44,856 nt of DNA from CAZSNH01 sp052388455 (GTDB lineage: Bacteria; Pseudomonadota; Alphaproteobacteria; Rhizobiales; Hyphomicrobiaceae): the NCBI GenBank assembly GCA_052388455.1, contig JBQTIA010000022.1, positions 1-44,856 of the forward strand, given 5' to 3'. Numbering within the stretch: the stretch's first letter is position 1; each line of letters starts with the position of its first letter. Position numbers and translations under genes: made by a program. The notes under the pieces are model-generated. The model searched no databases. It saw only the letters and a program-made list of their open reading frames with translations, and was not told the origin of the DNA. Positions 16,855 to 23,826 of this stretch are shown here, piece by piece.

Positions 16855-16896
16855 GAAGAGCTGGAGCAGCCGCTGCTCTGGCTCTTCTGCGTTTTT
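16855..16896 (+). terminator. Orphan intrinsic terminator
   Basis: The hairpin consists of stem GAAGAGC/GCTCTTC (16855-16861 with 16881-16887), a symmetric TG/TG internal loop, and stem GAGCAG/CTGCTC (16864-16869 with 16873-16878) closed by CCG. It is followed by TTTTT at 16892-16896. The T-run makes it directional (plus strand). No coding gene precedes it on that strand for over 400 bases. Confidence 0.6.
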
Positions 16897-17012
16897 GCGG
16901 GTGCAACAAACTCGGATCGCGACAGGCCACTTCGGCCGGGGATGACATGCGAGGCGCGACGACGGGGCCGCTCTTGCCTGATAGTCTGACCAGGCGACAC
17001 TCGGGATTGGAT

Positions 17013-17459
17013 ATGCGCCAAGCGGTCAGTATTGGATTGATTTTATGTGGGGTTGCTGCGGCGCTCCTGGCTTCGCAGTTTGCCGGTTCGGGGCCGTCGT
17101 CGGTCACCGAGCGAGGCGATGACGCCGCGCCGGCGGCCGATGACCGCACCAACGCTGGTCCCGAGAGAACGGGGGCTGCCGCCGAAGCCGTATCAGCGGG
17201 GGATCGTGGTCCGGAAAGCCCTGCCGAGACAGGCGCTGAAAATCCGCCTCTGACACCGGCCGCCGCCGTCCCGGATGCTGATCCCAAGCCCGTCGATGCC
17301 GGCCCCATGGTGGCGCCGGTCAAGCGGGTTCAGCCGAAACCGCCGCCGAAGACTGCCGAGCCAGTGGCGAAGGCGACCGGTAAAGCATCGGTCAAGGATC
17401 CGGTCGCCAAGCCGTCTGTCAAGGACGCCAGCAAGCCCCCCGCCGCGACCCCGCGCTGA
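17013..17459 (+). CDS. Hypothetical Pro/Ala/Lys-rich membrane-anchored or secreted protein
   Basis: 148 residues. An N-terminal hydrophobic segment (residues 3-22, AVSIGLILCGVAAALLASQF) acts as signal peptide or membrane anchor. The rest is low-complexity: acidic Ala/Asp/Glu-rich to about residue 90, then basic Lys/Pro/Val-rich with KPPPKTAEPVAKATGKASVK. It is probably disordered, as in envelope-spanning linkers or wall-associated proteins. No family is recognised. It is convergent with the Fur-family gene, 15 bases away. The start was chosen as the ATG that begins the hydrophobic segment. Confidence 0.5.
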   Translation: MRQAVSIGLILCGVAAALLASQFAGSGPSSVTERGDDAAPAADDRTNAGPERTGAAAEAVSAGDRGPESPAETGAENPPLTPAAAVPDADPKPVDAGPMVAPVKRVQPKPPPKTAEPVAKATGKASVKDPVAKPSVKDASKPPAATPR

Positions 17460-17474
17460 CGGCCCCAACCTCCG

Positions 17475-17966
17475 CTATTTCGCGCCGTGCTTCCGCAGTC
17501 TCGGGGATGTCGAGCGCGGCTTGCGTTCGCGCCCGTACAGCACCAGCTTGTGGCGCACGATGTCGTAGCCGAGTCCGGCGGCGATTTCCGATTGCAGCTT
17601 CTCGATCATATCGGAACGGAATTCGATGACCTTGCCGGTATCGACATCGATCAGATGGTCGTGGTGTTCGGCGTCGCTGTCCTCGTAGCGGGAGCGTCCG
17701 TCGTCGAACTCGTGGCGCTGGATGGCGCCGAAGGTCTCCAGCAGCCGCATGGTCCGATAGACAGTCGAGAGCGAGATCGCGCTGTTGATGGCGAACGCCC
17801 GATGGAAGATGTCGTTGGCGTCGGGGTGATCCGTCGTCGCCGCCAGCACGCGCAGGATCACGCGGCGCTGCTCGGTCATCCGCACCCCGGCCGACCTCAG
17901 CTTGCGCTCGTAGTGCTCGTATCGCCCGGATTCTCGCCGGCCGGACTGCTGGTTGTCTTGCTCCAT
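17475..17966 (-). CDS. mur: Fur family regulator, probably the manganese regulator Mur
   Basis: 163-residue metal-responsive repressor. The winged-helix domain includes AGVRMTEQRRVILRVLA and the recognition helix SLSTVYRTMRLLE; the dimerisation domain has HHDHLIDVDTGKVIEF. The CxxC pairs of zinc-structured Fur are absent (DVDTG where Fur often has CxxCG), as in the rhizobial Fur proteins that sense Mn(II) and are called Mur. It is divergent from sitABCD, which Mur represses in Rhizobium and Sinorhizobium, so the assignment rests on family and context. The start MEQDNQQSG was preferred over longer in-frame starts that would run into the promoter region. Confidence 0.85.
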   Translation of the reverse strand: MEQDNQQSGRRESGRYEHYERKLRSAGVRMTEQRRVILRVLAATTDHPDANDIFHRAFAINSAISLSTVYRTMRLLETFGAIQRHEFDDGRSRYEDSDAEHHDHLIDVDTGKVIEFRSDMIEKLQSEIAAGLGYDIVRHKLVLYGRERKPRSTSPRLRKHGAK

Positions 17967-17984
17967 GATAGCTGACTGCCTCAG

Positions 17985-17995
17985 TTGACAGTCAA
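17985..17995 (-). promoter_or_regulatory. Short dyad upstream of mur, possible operator
   Basis: TTGAC-A-GTCAA is a perfect 5-base dyad about 20 bases upstream of the mur start codon, inside its probable leader or promoter. Autoregulation is an inference. Confidence 0.3.
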
Positions 17996-18030
17996 GTGCA
18001 AGTAGACAATACGCCAGTCCGCGCTGTTTC

Positions 18031-18080
18031 TGCAAATGCTTTGCAACTGGATTGACATATTGCAACTCGTTCGCATATGC
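18031..18080 (+). promoter_or_regulatory. sitABCD promoter with Mur-type palindrome
   Basis: TGCAAA-TGC-TTTGCA (18031-18045) is a perfect dyad, and a second TTGCAACT copy lies 18 bases on. A -35 box TTGACA sits at 18052-18057, followed at 16-17 bases by CATATG/ATATGC as a weak -10. Transcription would begin near 18086. TGCAAAT-rich palindromes are the kind of site bound by Mur upstream of sit genes. Confidence 0.5.
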
Positions 18081-18118
18081 AGGAGGAGGGATCGATCCGC
18101 CATCCAGGGAGTGCCGCC

Positions 18119-19051
18119 ATGCCGGTGATTGGTACGAGGACAGTTTACCGCCGGGGCATCGCAGCCGTTCTTATGGCGTTGGGCCTGGCCGCAACGGCGA
18201 CTGCGCCGGCTCACAGCGCGGACGAAGCGAAAAAGCCGCTTCAAGTGGTGACGACGTTCACGATCATCCAGGACATGGCGCAGAACGTCGCCGGCACCGC
18301 CGCGACGGTCGTCTCCATCACCAAGCCCGGCGCCGAGATTCACGACTACCAGCCGACGCCGCTCGACATCGTGAAAGCCCAGTCGGCCGATCTCGTGATC
18401 TGGAACGGCATGAACCTCGAGCGCTGGTTCGAGCGATTTTTCGAAAATGTGAAGGACGTTCCGAGCGTCGTGGCGTCCGAGGGCGTCGAGCCGATGGGGA
18501 TCGCCGAGGGCCCCTACACCGGCAAGCCCAATCCCCATGCCTGGATGTCGCCGACCAATGCGCTGATCTACATCGAGAACATCCGCAAGGCGCTGGCCCG
18601 CCTCGATCCGGCGAACGCCGAGACCTACGCGGCGAATGCCAAGGCTTACGCTCTGCGCATCCGGGAACTCGACGCGCCGCTGCGCCAGCAGATCGAAGCC
18701 GTCCCCGACGCGCAGCGCTGGCTGGTGTCGAGCGAAGGCGCTTTCAGCTATCTGGCGCGAGACTACAAGATGAAGGAAGCCTTCCTGTGGCCGATCAACG
18801 CCGATGAGCAGGGCACGCCACAGCAGGTCCGCCGGGTCATTGATCTCGTACGCAGGCACAAGATCCCCGTCGTCTTCAGCGAGAGCACCATTTCCGACAA
18901 GCCTGCCCGGCAGGTCGCAAAGGAAACCGGAGCCCGCTACGGTGGGGCGCTCTATGTCGATAGCCTGACGCTCGCCGACGGTCCGGCGCCAACCTACATC
19001 GACCTGCTGAAGGTGACGGTCGAAACCATCGTAAAGGGCTTCACCTCATGA
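18119..19051 (+). CDS. sitA: Manganese/zinc ABC transporter substrate-binding protein
   Basis: 310-residue periplasmic cluster-9 binding protein with a signal peptide (cleavage near AHSADEA, residue 33). The metal ligands expected from PsaA/MntC are all present: His75 (GAEIHDY), His140 (NPHAWM), Glu206 (SSEGAFSY) and Asp281 (YVDSL). It delivers Mn(II) (or Zn/Fe) to the membrane complex. The ATG at 18119 has a CAGGGAG site 7 bases upstream; the in-frame ATG at 18077 overlaps the predicted -10 and lacks a ribosome site. The stop overlaps the next gene by ATGA. Confidence 0.92.
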   Translation: MPVIGTRTVYRRGIAAVLMALGLAATATAPAHSADEAKKPLQVVTTFTIIQDMAQNVAGTAATVVSITKPGAEIHDYQPTPLDIVKAQSADLVIWNGMNLERWFERFFENVKDVPSVVASEGVEPMGIAEGPYTGKPNPHAWMSPTNALIYIENIRKALARLDPANAETYAANAKAYALRIRELDAPLRQQIEAVPDAQRWLVSSEGAFSYLARDYKMKEAFLWPINADEQGTPQQVRRVIDLVRRHKIPVVFSESTISDKPARQVAKETGARYGGALYVDSLTLADGPAPTYIDLLKVTVETIVKGFTS

Positions 19052-19998
19052 AGGCGGACGCAGTCGGCAAGCTGGATCGGGTGGCGGGACCGCCCGTCTC
19101 GGACCGGCTGAAAAATCCGGCGGTCGTGCCGTCGATCAGCATCCGCGACGTGACGGTCGCCTATTCAAACGGCCATGTCGCGCTGCAAGACGCCTCGTTC
19201 GAGCTAGGCCCCGGCACGATCTGCGGCCTTGTCGGCGTCAACGGCAGCGGCAAATCCACCCTGTTCAAGTCGATCATGGGTTTCCTCACGCCCTCGCGCG
19301 GAACCGTCTCGGTCGCGGGGCTCAGCGTCGGTGCCGCGCTGTCGCGCAACATGGTCGCCTACGTTCCCCAGAGTGAGGATGTCGACTGGAACTTCCCCGT
19401 TCTCGTGCAGGACGTTGTCATGATGGGCCGCTATGGCCACATGGGATTTCTGCGCATCGCCTCGAAGCAGGATCGCGCGCGGGTCGACGAAGCGCTGGAA
19501 CGCGTCGGCATGACGGCGTACCGCACCCGTCAGATCGGCGAGTTGAGCGGCGGCCAGAAAAAGCGCGTCTTCCTGGCGCGCGCGCTGGCGCAGGCGAGCC
19601 CCATCATCCTGCTCGACGAGCCCTTCACCGGCGTCGACGTCAAGACCGAGACGGCGATCGTCGATCTGCTGCGCGAATTGCGCGAGGCCGGCCACCTGAT
19701 GCTCGTCTCGACGCACAACCTCGGCAGCGTGCCCGACTTCTGCGATAGCGTGGTGCTGATCAACCGCACGGTGCTGGCCGCCGGACCGACCGCGACGACG
19801 TTCACGCAGGCCAATCTCGAGAAGGCGTTCGGCGGCGTGCTGCGTCACTTCAAGCTGGCCGGAGCCGATCTGCACGACGATGACGACCGCCGCGCCGTCA
19901 CGGTGCTAACAGACGACGAACGCCCGCTGGTCTTTTACGGCGACGAAGGACAGGCGCGCCCGCCGGCCGTTCCGGCAAAGCCGGACGACACGCGATGA
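19048..19998 (+). CDS. sitB: Manganese/zinc ABC transporter ATP-binding protein
   Basis: 316-residue cytoplasmic ATPase that powers metal uptake. An N-terminal extension of about 28 residues precedes the ABC domain: Walker A GVNGSGKST, Q-loop YVPQSEDVDW, signature LSGGQKKR, Walker B IILLDEP and the switch His in STHNLG. The tail after residue 275 is acidic and family-variable (LHDDDDRR). The YVPQSEDVDWNFP sequence is typical of the Mn/Zn cluster. It overlaps sitA and sitC by 4 bases each, giving tight translational coupling. Confidence 0.94.
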   Translation: MKADAVGKLDRVAGPPVSDRLKNPAVVPSISIRDVTVAYSNGHVALQDASFELGPGTICGLVGVNGSGKSTLFKSIMGFLTPSRGTVSVAGLSVGAALSRNMVAYVPQSEDVDWNFPVLVQDVVMMGRYGHMGFLRIASKQDRARVDEALERVGMTAYRTRQIGELSGGQKKRVFLARALAQASPIILLDEPFTGVDVKTETAIVDLLRELREAGHLMLVSTHNLGSVPDFCDSVVLINRTVLAAGPTATTFTQANLEKAFGGVLRHFKLAGADLHDDDDRRAVTVLTDDERPLVFYGDEGQARPPAVPAKPDDTR

Positions 19999-20849
19999 GC
20001 GAATGGCTCGCCCCGTTCGAGTACGACTACATGGTGAAAGCCATCTGGGTCAGCGGGCTCGTCGGCGCCACGTGCGCATTCCTCTCCGCCTATCTCATGC
20101 TCAAGGGCTGGTCGCTGATGGGTGACGCGCTGGCGCACGCCATCGTGCCCGGTGTCGCCGCCGCTTACATGCTGGCGATTCCCTTCGCGGCCGGCGCATT
20201 CATCGCCGGGCTGATCGCCTCGCTCGGCATGTGGTTCGTGCGCCAGCAGACCCGGCTGCGCGAGGATGCCATCATCGGCATCGTGTTCACATCGTTCTTC
20301 GCGGCCGGACTGCTGATGGTCTCGCTCAACCCGACCGCCGTCAACGTGCAGTCGATCGTGCTCGGAAACATCCTCGGCATCGCCGACGAGGACGCGCTGC
20401 AGGTGGTCGTCATCGCCGCCGTCTCTCTGGCCATCCTGCTGCTCAAGTGGAAGGACCTGATGGTCACCTTCTTCGATGAGAACCACGCGCGCAGTGTCGG
20501 CCTCGATCCGACGGCCCTGAAGATCCTGTTCTTCACGCTGCTCAGTGCCTCGACCGTGGCGGCCCTGCAAACCGTCGGAGCCTGCCTCGTCATCGCGATG
20601 GTCGTCACGCCGGGTGCCACCGCCTACCTGCTGACCGACCGCTTCGGCTGGCTGCTGACGCTGAGTGTAGTGATCGGCGCGGCGACCAGCATGTTCGGCG
20701 CTTACCTCAGCTTCTTTCTCGATGGGGCGACCGGCGGCCTGATCGTCTGCCTCCAGACACTGATCTTCCTCGCGGCCTTCGTGTTCGCGCCGAAGCACGG
20801 CCTCATCGCGACACGGCGCCAGCAGTCGAAGGGAGGGGCGCCGGCATGA
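19995..20849 (+). CDS. sitC: Manganese/zinc ABC transporter permease
   Basis: 284-residue inner-membrane subunit of the ABC-3 family with about eight transmembrane helices. Typical sequences are LMLKGWSLMGDALAHAIVPGVAAAY near residues 36-60, the coupling region LREDAIIGIVFTSFFAAGL, and VVTPGATAYLLTDRF near the C-terminus. It pairs with the following paralogue, with which it shares clear similarity over its whole length; they form a heterodimeric channel. It overlaps both neighbours by ATGA. Confidence 0.94.
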   Translation: MSEWLAPFEYDYMVKAIWVSGLVGATCAFLSAYLMLKGWSLMGDALAHAIVPGVAAAYMLAIPFAAGAFIAGLIASLGMWFVRQQTRLREDAIIGIVFTSFFAAGLLMVSLNPTAVNVQSIVLGNILGIADEDALQVVVIAAVSLAILLLKWKDLMVTFFDENHARSVGLDPTALKILFFTLLSASTVAALQTVGACLVIAMVVTPGATAYLLTDRFGWLLTLSVVIGAATSMFGAYLSFFLDGATGGLIVCLQTLIFLAAFVFAPKHGLIATRRQQSKGGAPA

Positions 20850-21730
20850 CCGTTCTCCCCGACTTCCTTGCGACGCCGCTCGGCTACGAGTTCATGCAGC
20901 GCGCGCTCGTGGTGGCGGTGCTCGTCGGGGCGGTGTGCGCGGTGCTGTCCTGCTATCTCGTGCTGCGCGGCTGGTCGCTGATGGGCGATGCCATTTCCCA
21001 CGCCGTGCTGCCCGGCATCGTGCTGGCCTACGTCGCCGGCCTGCCGCTCTCGGTCGGTGCGTTCGGGGCCGGGCTGTCCTGCGCCGTGCTGACCGGCTAT
21101 CTCAAGGCCAACAGCCGCATCAAGGAAGACACGGTCATGGGTATCGTGTTTTCCGGCATGTTCGGGTTGGGCCTCGTGATCTTCACCAAGATCGATACGG
21201 ATCAGCACCTGACCCACATCCTGTTCGGGAACATGCTGGGCGTGACCTGGAACGACGTGGCGGAAACGGCGCTGATCGCAGGAGGCACGCTCGCCATCGT
21301 ACTCGCCAAGCGCCGTGACATTCTCCTCTATTGCTTCGATCCCCAGCACGCGCGCGCCATCGGCCTGCCGGTGAAGGTGATCCACTACGGCCTGCTGGTG
21401 CTGCTGTCGCTGACCATCGTGGCCTCCTTGAAGGCGGTCGGAATCATCCTTGTCGTTGCCATGCTCGTGGCGCCGGGCGCCATCGCGTTCCTGCTCACCG
21501 ACCGCTTCGACAGGATGCTCGTCATCGCGGCGACGGTGGCAATCGGTGCCAGCGTGGCGGGCACCATTGCCAGCTACCACATCGACGGCGCGACCGGACC
21601 GTGCATCGTTCTCATTCAGGCCGCGGTGTTCGTCGCCGCGTTCCTGTTTGCCCCGCGCAACGGCGTGCTGCGCAGGCTGGCGCCGGCGGGTGCCGATGCC
21701 CTCACATCCAGCGCATCTCGCCGCGGCTGA
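20846..21730 (+). CDS. sitD: Manganese/zinc ABC transporter permease, second subunit
   Basis: 294-residue ABC-3 permease paralogous to the preceding gene: LVLRGWSLMGDAISHAVLPGIVLAY, IKEDTVMGIVFSGMFGLGL and LVAPGAIAFLLTDRF line up motif by motif. Two permeases following a binding protein and ATPase is the SitABCD arrangement, unlike the single permease of ZnuABC. The last 29 bases are also the 3' end of the convergent phosphatase gene, so the C-terminal residues (TSSASRRG) may be a recent extension. Confidence 0.93.
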   Translation: MTVLPDFLATPLGYEFMQRALVVAVLVGAVCAVLSCYLVLRGWSLMGDAISHAVLPGIVLAYVAGLPLSVGAFGAGLSCAVLTGYLKANSRIKEDTVMGIVFSGMFGLGLVIFTKIDTDQHLTHILFGNMLGVTWNDVAETALIAGGTLAIVLAKRRDILLYCFDPQHARAIGLPVKVIHYGLLVLLSLTIVASLKAVGIILVVAMLVAPGAIAFLLTDRFDRMLVIAATVAIGASVAGTIASYHIDGATGPCIVLIQAAVFVAAFLFAPRNGVLRRLAPAGADALTSSASRRG

Positions 21731-22289
21731 TGACCAGCACCCGATCCTGCGGGCTTTCGAGGTCGGGGATGACGTTCGGGTCGAGACCGAGGACGTGGGC
21801 GCGCAGGCAGCGGGACACTCCACCGTGGGCCGCGACGACGGCATCGCGCTCCAGGGAGCCGAACCACTCGACGACGCGAACGAGCAGGTCGGCGTAGCTT
21901 TCGCCGTGATCGGGCCGCCAGCGGAAGGGGTCGATCGAGCGAACCGCGAGCCCGCGCGGATCGATCATCGGCAAATCATCCTGCAGCATTCCTTCCCAGT
22001 GGCCGTAGTTCAGCTCCTTGATGCGGTCGTCGATGGCGTAGCGCTCGGGCGGCAGGCCGAGTTCCCGGCGCACGATCTCCATCGTCTCCCGCGCACGGCC
22101 CAATGGGCTCGCAATGAAATCTGCGTTCGCGATGCCGGGCAGCAGAGCACGCAGCGCCTCTCCGTTGCGCTTCGCCTGCGTGCGTCCCTTGTCGTTCAGC
22201 GGAATATCGCGCTGCCCCTGATAGCGCCGGTCGCGGTTCCAGTCGGTCTCGCCGTGGCGGATCAGGTAGATCGTGCGTGGTTCTCGCAT
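21702..22289 (-). CDS. Histidine phosphatase family protein
   Basis: 195-residue phosphoglycerate-mutase-like enzyme. The phosphohistidine motif is LIRHGETDWN (His12), with the second catalytic His in VVAAHGGVSR and the acid in the LNYGHWEG segment. Substrates of this branch vary (phosphosugars, nucleotide derivatives) and none can be assigned. In Rhizobiales it lies between fabI and aroC, probably in one transcript; here a four-helix-bundle gene separates it from fabI and the sit island separates it from aroC. Its 3' end overlaps sitD by 29 bases in convergent orientation. Confidence 0.9.
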   Translation of the reverse strand: MREPRTIYLIRHGETDWNRDRRYQGQRDIPLNDKGRTQAKRNGEALRALLPGIANADFIASPLGRARETMEIVRRELGLPPERYAIDDRIKELNYGHWEGMLQDDLPMIDPRGLAVRSIDPFRWRPDHGESYADLLVRVVEWFGSLERDAVVAAHGGVSRCLRAHVLGLDPNVIPDLESPQDRVLVISRGEMRWM

Positions 22290-22303
22290 CCGCTTTTGAC
22301 AGA

Positions 22304-22372
22304 GGGATTAGGGACTAGGGACTAGGGACTAGGGACTAGGGACTAGGGACTAGGGACTAGGGACTAGGGATT
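22304..22372. repeat. GGGACTA heptamer array
   Basis: One GGGATTA unit is followed by eight exact GGGACTA units and a partial copy, head to tail. The array overlaps the final codons and stop of the four-helix-bundle gene, which reads through its first bases. There are no spacers, so it is not a CRISPR. A shorter inverted array lies at 22803-22830. Confidence 0.95.
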
Positions 22373-22750
22373 CGGATCGGCTTGCAACGGCTTAGCCAAT
22401 CGCTCGCGAAGGACGTTGAGAATGCGACCAATCTCGCCCCCGAGGGTCAATGCGTCAGAGACGTCAGTAGACGCTAGAAGATCGACGCGCACGGACAACT
22501 CGAGCAAGGTCTCGACTTCAGCGGTCGAGCCGCGTGCAATGCTTATGAAGTGCGCGTAGTCCTTGCGAGTGCCTCGCGCGTTCCCTTCAGCGATATTTGC
22601 GGGAATTGAGATAGCTGATCTAATCAGCTGGGATGTCAGCCGATATTCTTCAGCCTTCGGCAGAGCTTTAGCAAGGCGGTAGATCGCTTCGACCAGCATC
22701 ATGGACTTTTGCCAGACGGCCAAATCCTTATGGGAACGCACGTTCGACAA
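22364..22750 (-). CDS. Four-helix-bundle protein (23S rRNA IVS type)
   Basis: 128-residue protein of the S23/IVP family first seen inside intervening sequences of 23S rRNA genes. The hallmark helices are clear: HKDLAVWQKSMMLVEAIYRL, LPKAEEYRLTSQLIRSAISI, PANIAEGNARGTRKDYAHF and the C-terminal SVRVDLLASTDVSDALTLGG. Members form pentameric bundles; the related Avd protein serves diversity-generating retroelements, but no reverse transcriptase is here. Function of free-standing copies is unknown. Its base composition is less GC-rich than the neighbours, which points to recent acquisition. The stop codon is formed by the heptamer array. Confidence 0.88.
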   Translation of the reverse strand: MSNVRSHKDLAVWQKSMMLVEAIYRLAKALPKAEEYRLTSQLIRSAISIPANIAEGNARGTRKDYAHFISIARGSTAEVETLLELSVRVDLLASTDVSDALTLGGEIGRILNVLRERLAKPLQADPNP

Positions 22751-22802
22751 ATTGACTCCTTTGACGCGCGATAGGATGCATGTCGTTCCAGGTAGCCGAA
22801 CC

Positions 22803-22830
22803 CAGTCCCTAATCCCTAATCCCTAGTCCC
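22803..22830. repeat. Inverted GGGATTA/GGGACTA array
   Basis: Four units reading AGTCCCT or AATCCCT on the plus strand, that is GGGACTA/GGGATTA on the minus strand, opposite to the array at 22304. They contain the fabI stop codon. Confidence 0.9.
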
Positions 22831-23673
22831 TTCACTCCTAACGACCGATATATCCGGCGCGTCTTCGTTCTTCATGCCTTGGACGTGATAGCCGGCGTCG
22901 ACGTGATGGATTTCGCCAGTGACGCCGCGCGACAGATCCGAGAGGAGATAGACCGCCGCGCCGCCGACCTCGTCGATCGTCACCGTGCGCCGGAGTGGCG
23001 AATTGTATTCGTTCCACTTGAGAATGTAGCGGAAGTCGGAAATGCCCGAAGCGGCCAGCGTCTTGATCGGTCCAGCGGAAATCGCATTGACCCGGATGGC
23101 GCCCTTGCCGAGATCGGCGGCGAGGTAGCGCACGCTCGCTTCGAGAGCGGCCTTGGCGACGCCCATGACGTTGTAGTGCGGCATCACCTTCTCGGCACCG
23201 TAATAGGTCAGCGTCAGGATCGAGCCGCCGGAGGTCATCAGCTTCTCGGCGCGCTGGGCGAGCGCGGTCAGCGAGAAGCAGGAGACCAGCATGGTCTGCG
23301 TGAAATTGCCTTCCGACGTGTCGACGTAGCGGCCATCGAGCTCGTTCTTGTCGGAAAAGGCGATGGCATGCACGAGGAAGTCGAGCTTGCCCCAGGTGCG
23401 GCCGAGTTCGGCGAACACCGCGTCGACCGACGCCTTGTCGTTGACATCGCAGGGGAGGACGAGCTTGGATCCGAGTTCTGCGGCGAGCGGCTCGACGCGC
23501 TTTTTCAGAGCATCGCCCTGGTAGGTCAGCGCAATCTCGGCGCCCTGCGCGGCGGCGGCCTTGGCGATACCCCAGGCGATCGACCGGTTGTTGGCGACAC
23601 CGAGGATCAGGCCGCGCTTTCCGCTCATCAGATGGCCTGCCGCCACGGCCATGCCTGACGTCTGGTCGCTCAT
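22816..23673 (-). CDS. fabI: Enoyl-[acyl-carrier-protein] reductase (NADH)
   Basis: 285-residue reductase for the last step of each fatty-acid elongation cycle. The divergent SDR glycine motif GVANNRSIAWGIA lies at 25-37, and the catalytic pair is Tyr167 and Lys174 (YNVMGVAK), with Tyr157 before it. Triclosan/NADH-pocket sequences such as SAGPIKTLAASGI are present. An N-terminal extension of about 17 residues precedes the core. The final residues EGTRD and the stop come from the heptamer repeat, so the native C-terminus has been replaced. The start MSDQTSG follows an AGGA site. Confidence 0.95.
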   Translation of the reverse strand: MSDQTSGMAVAAGHLMSGKRGLILGVANNRSIAWGIAKAAAAQGAEIALTYQGDALKKRVEPLAAELGSKLVLPCDVNDKASVDAVFAELGRTWGKLDFLVHAIAFSDKNELDGRYVDTSEGNFTQTMLVSCFSLTALAQRAEKLMTSGGSILTLTYYGAEKVMPHYNVMGVAKAALEASVRYLAADLGKGAIRVNAISAGPIKTLAASGISDFRYILKWNEYNSPLRRTVTIDEVGGAAVYLLSDLSRGVTGEIHHVDAGYHVQGMKNEDAPDISVVRSEGTRD

Positions 23674-23826
23674 GTCGCCCGTGTCCTTTTTTGCTCTGCC
23701 CGCTTTTTTGCGCGCAATGCACCACAAAAGGCCCGGCCGGTCCAGCCGCCATCGGCCGCAGAGCACAACGGCGGATTGGCTTGGATTCTCAACGATCGAG
23801 CGGTGTCGAGGCAGCGGCGGAGCGGG

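Larger units (their letters stand above)
22304..22830. mobile_element. Repeat-bracketed four-helix-bundle gene element
   Basis: One gene is bracketed by heptamer arrays in opposite orientation: GGGATTA/GGGACTA on the left and its reverse complement on the right. The arrays invade the ends of the coding sequences on both sides (the bundle gene itself and fabI). The layout suggests a unit inserted between fabI and the histidine phosphatase. No transposase, recombinase or reverse transcriptase is present, so mobility would have to come from outside. Confidence 0.5.

Noticed and set aside
16468..16989. 173-codon plus-strand open frame upstream of the Pro/Ala-rich gene
   Set aside because: No family features, irregular composition, and it crosses the intrinsic terminator.
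18077..18118. Earlier ATG for sitA
   Set aside because: It overlaps the predicted -10 box and lacks a ribosome site, and the signal peptide begins at the later ATG.
22304..22372. Possible CRISPR-like array
   Set aside because: Perfect 7-base units without spacers; a simple tandem repeat.
22364..22750. Avd-like accessory of a diversity-generating retroelement
   Set aside because: No reverse transcriptase, template repeat or variable repeat is present in the window.
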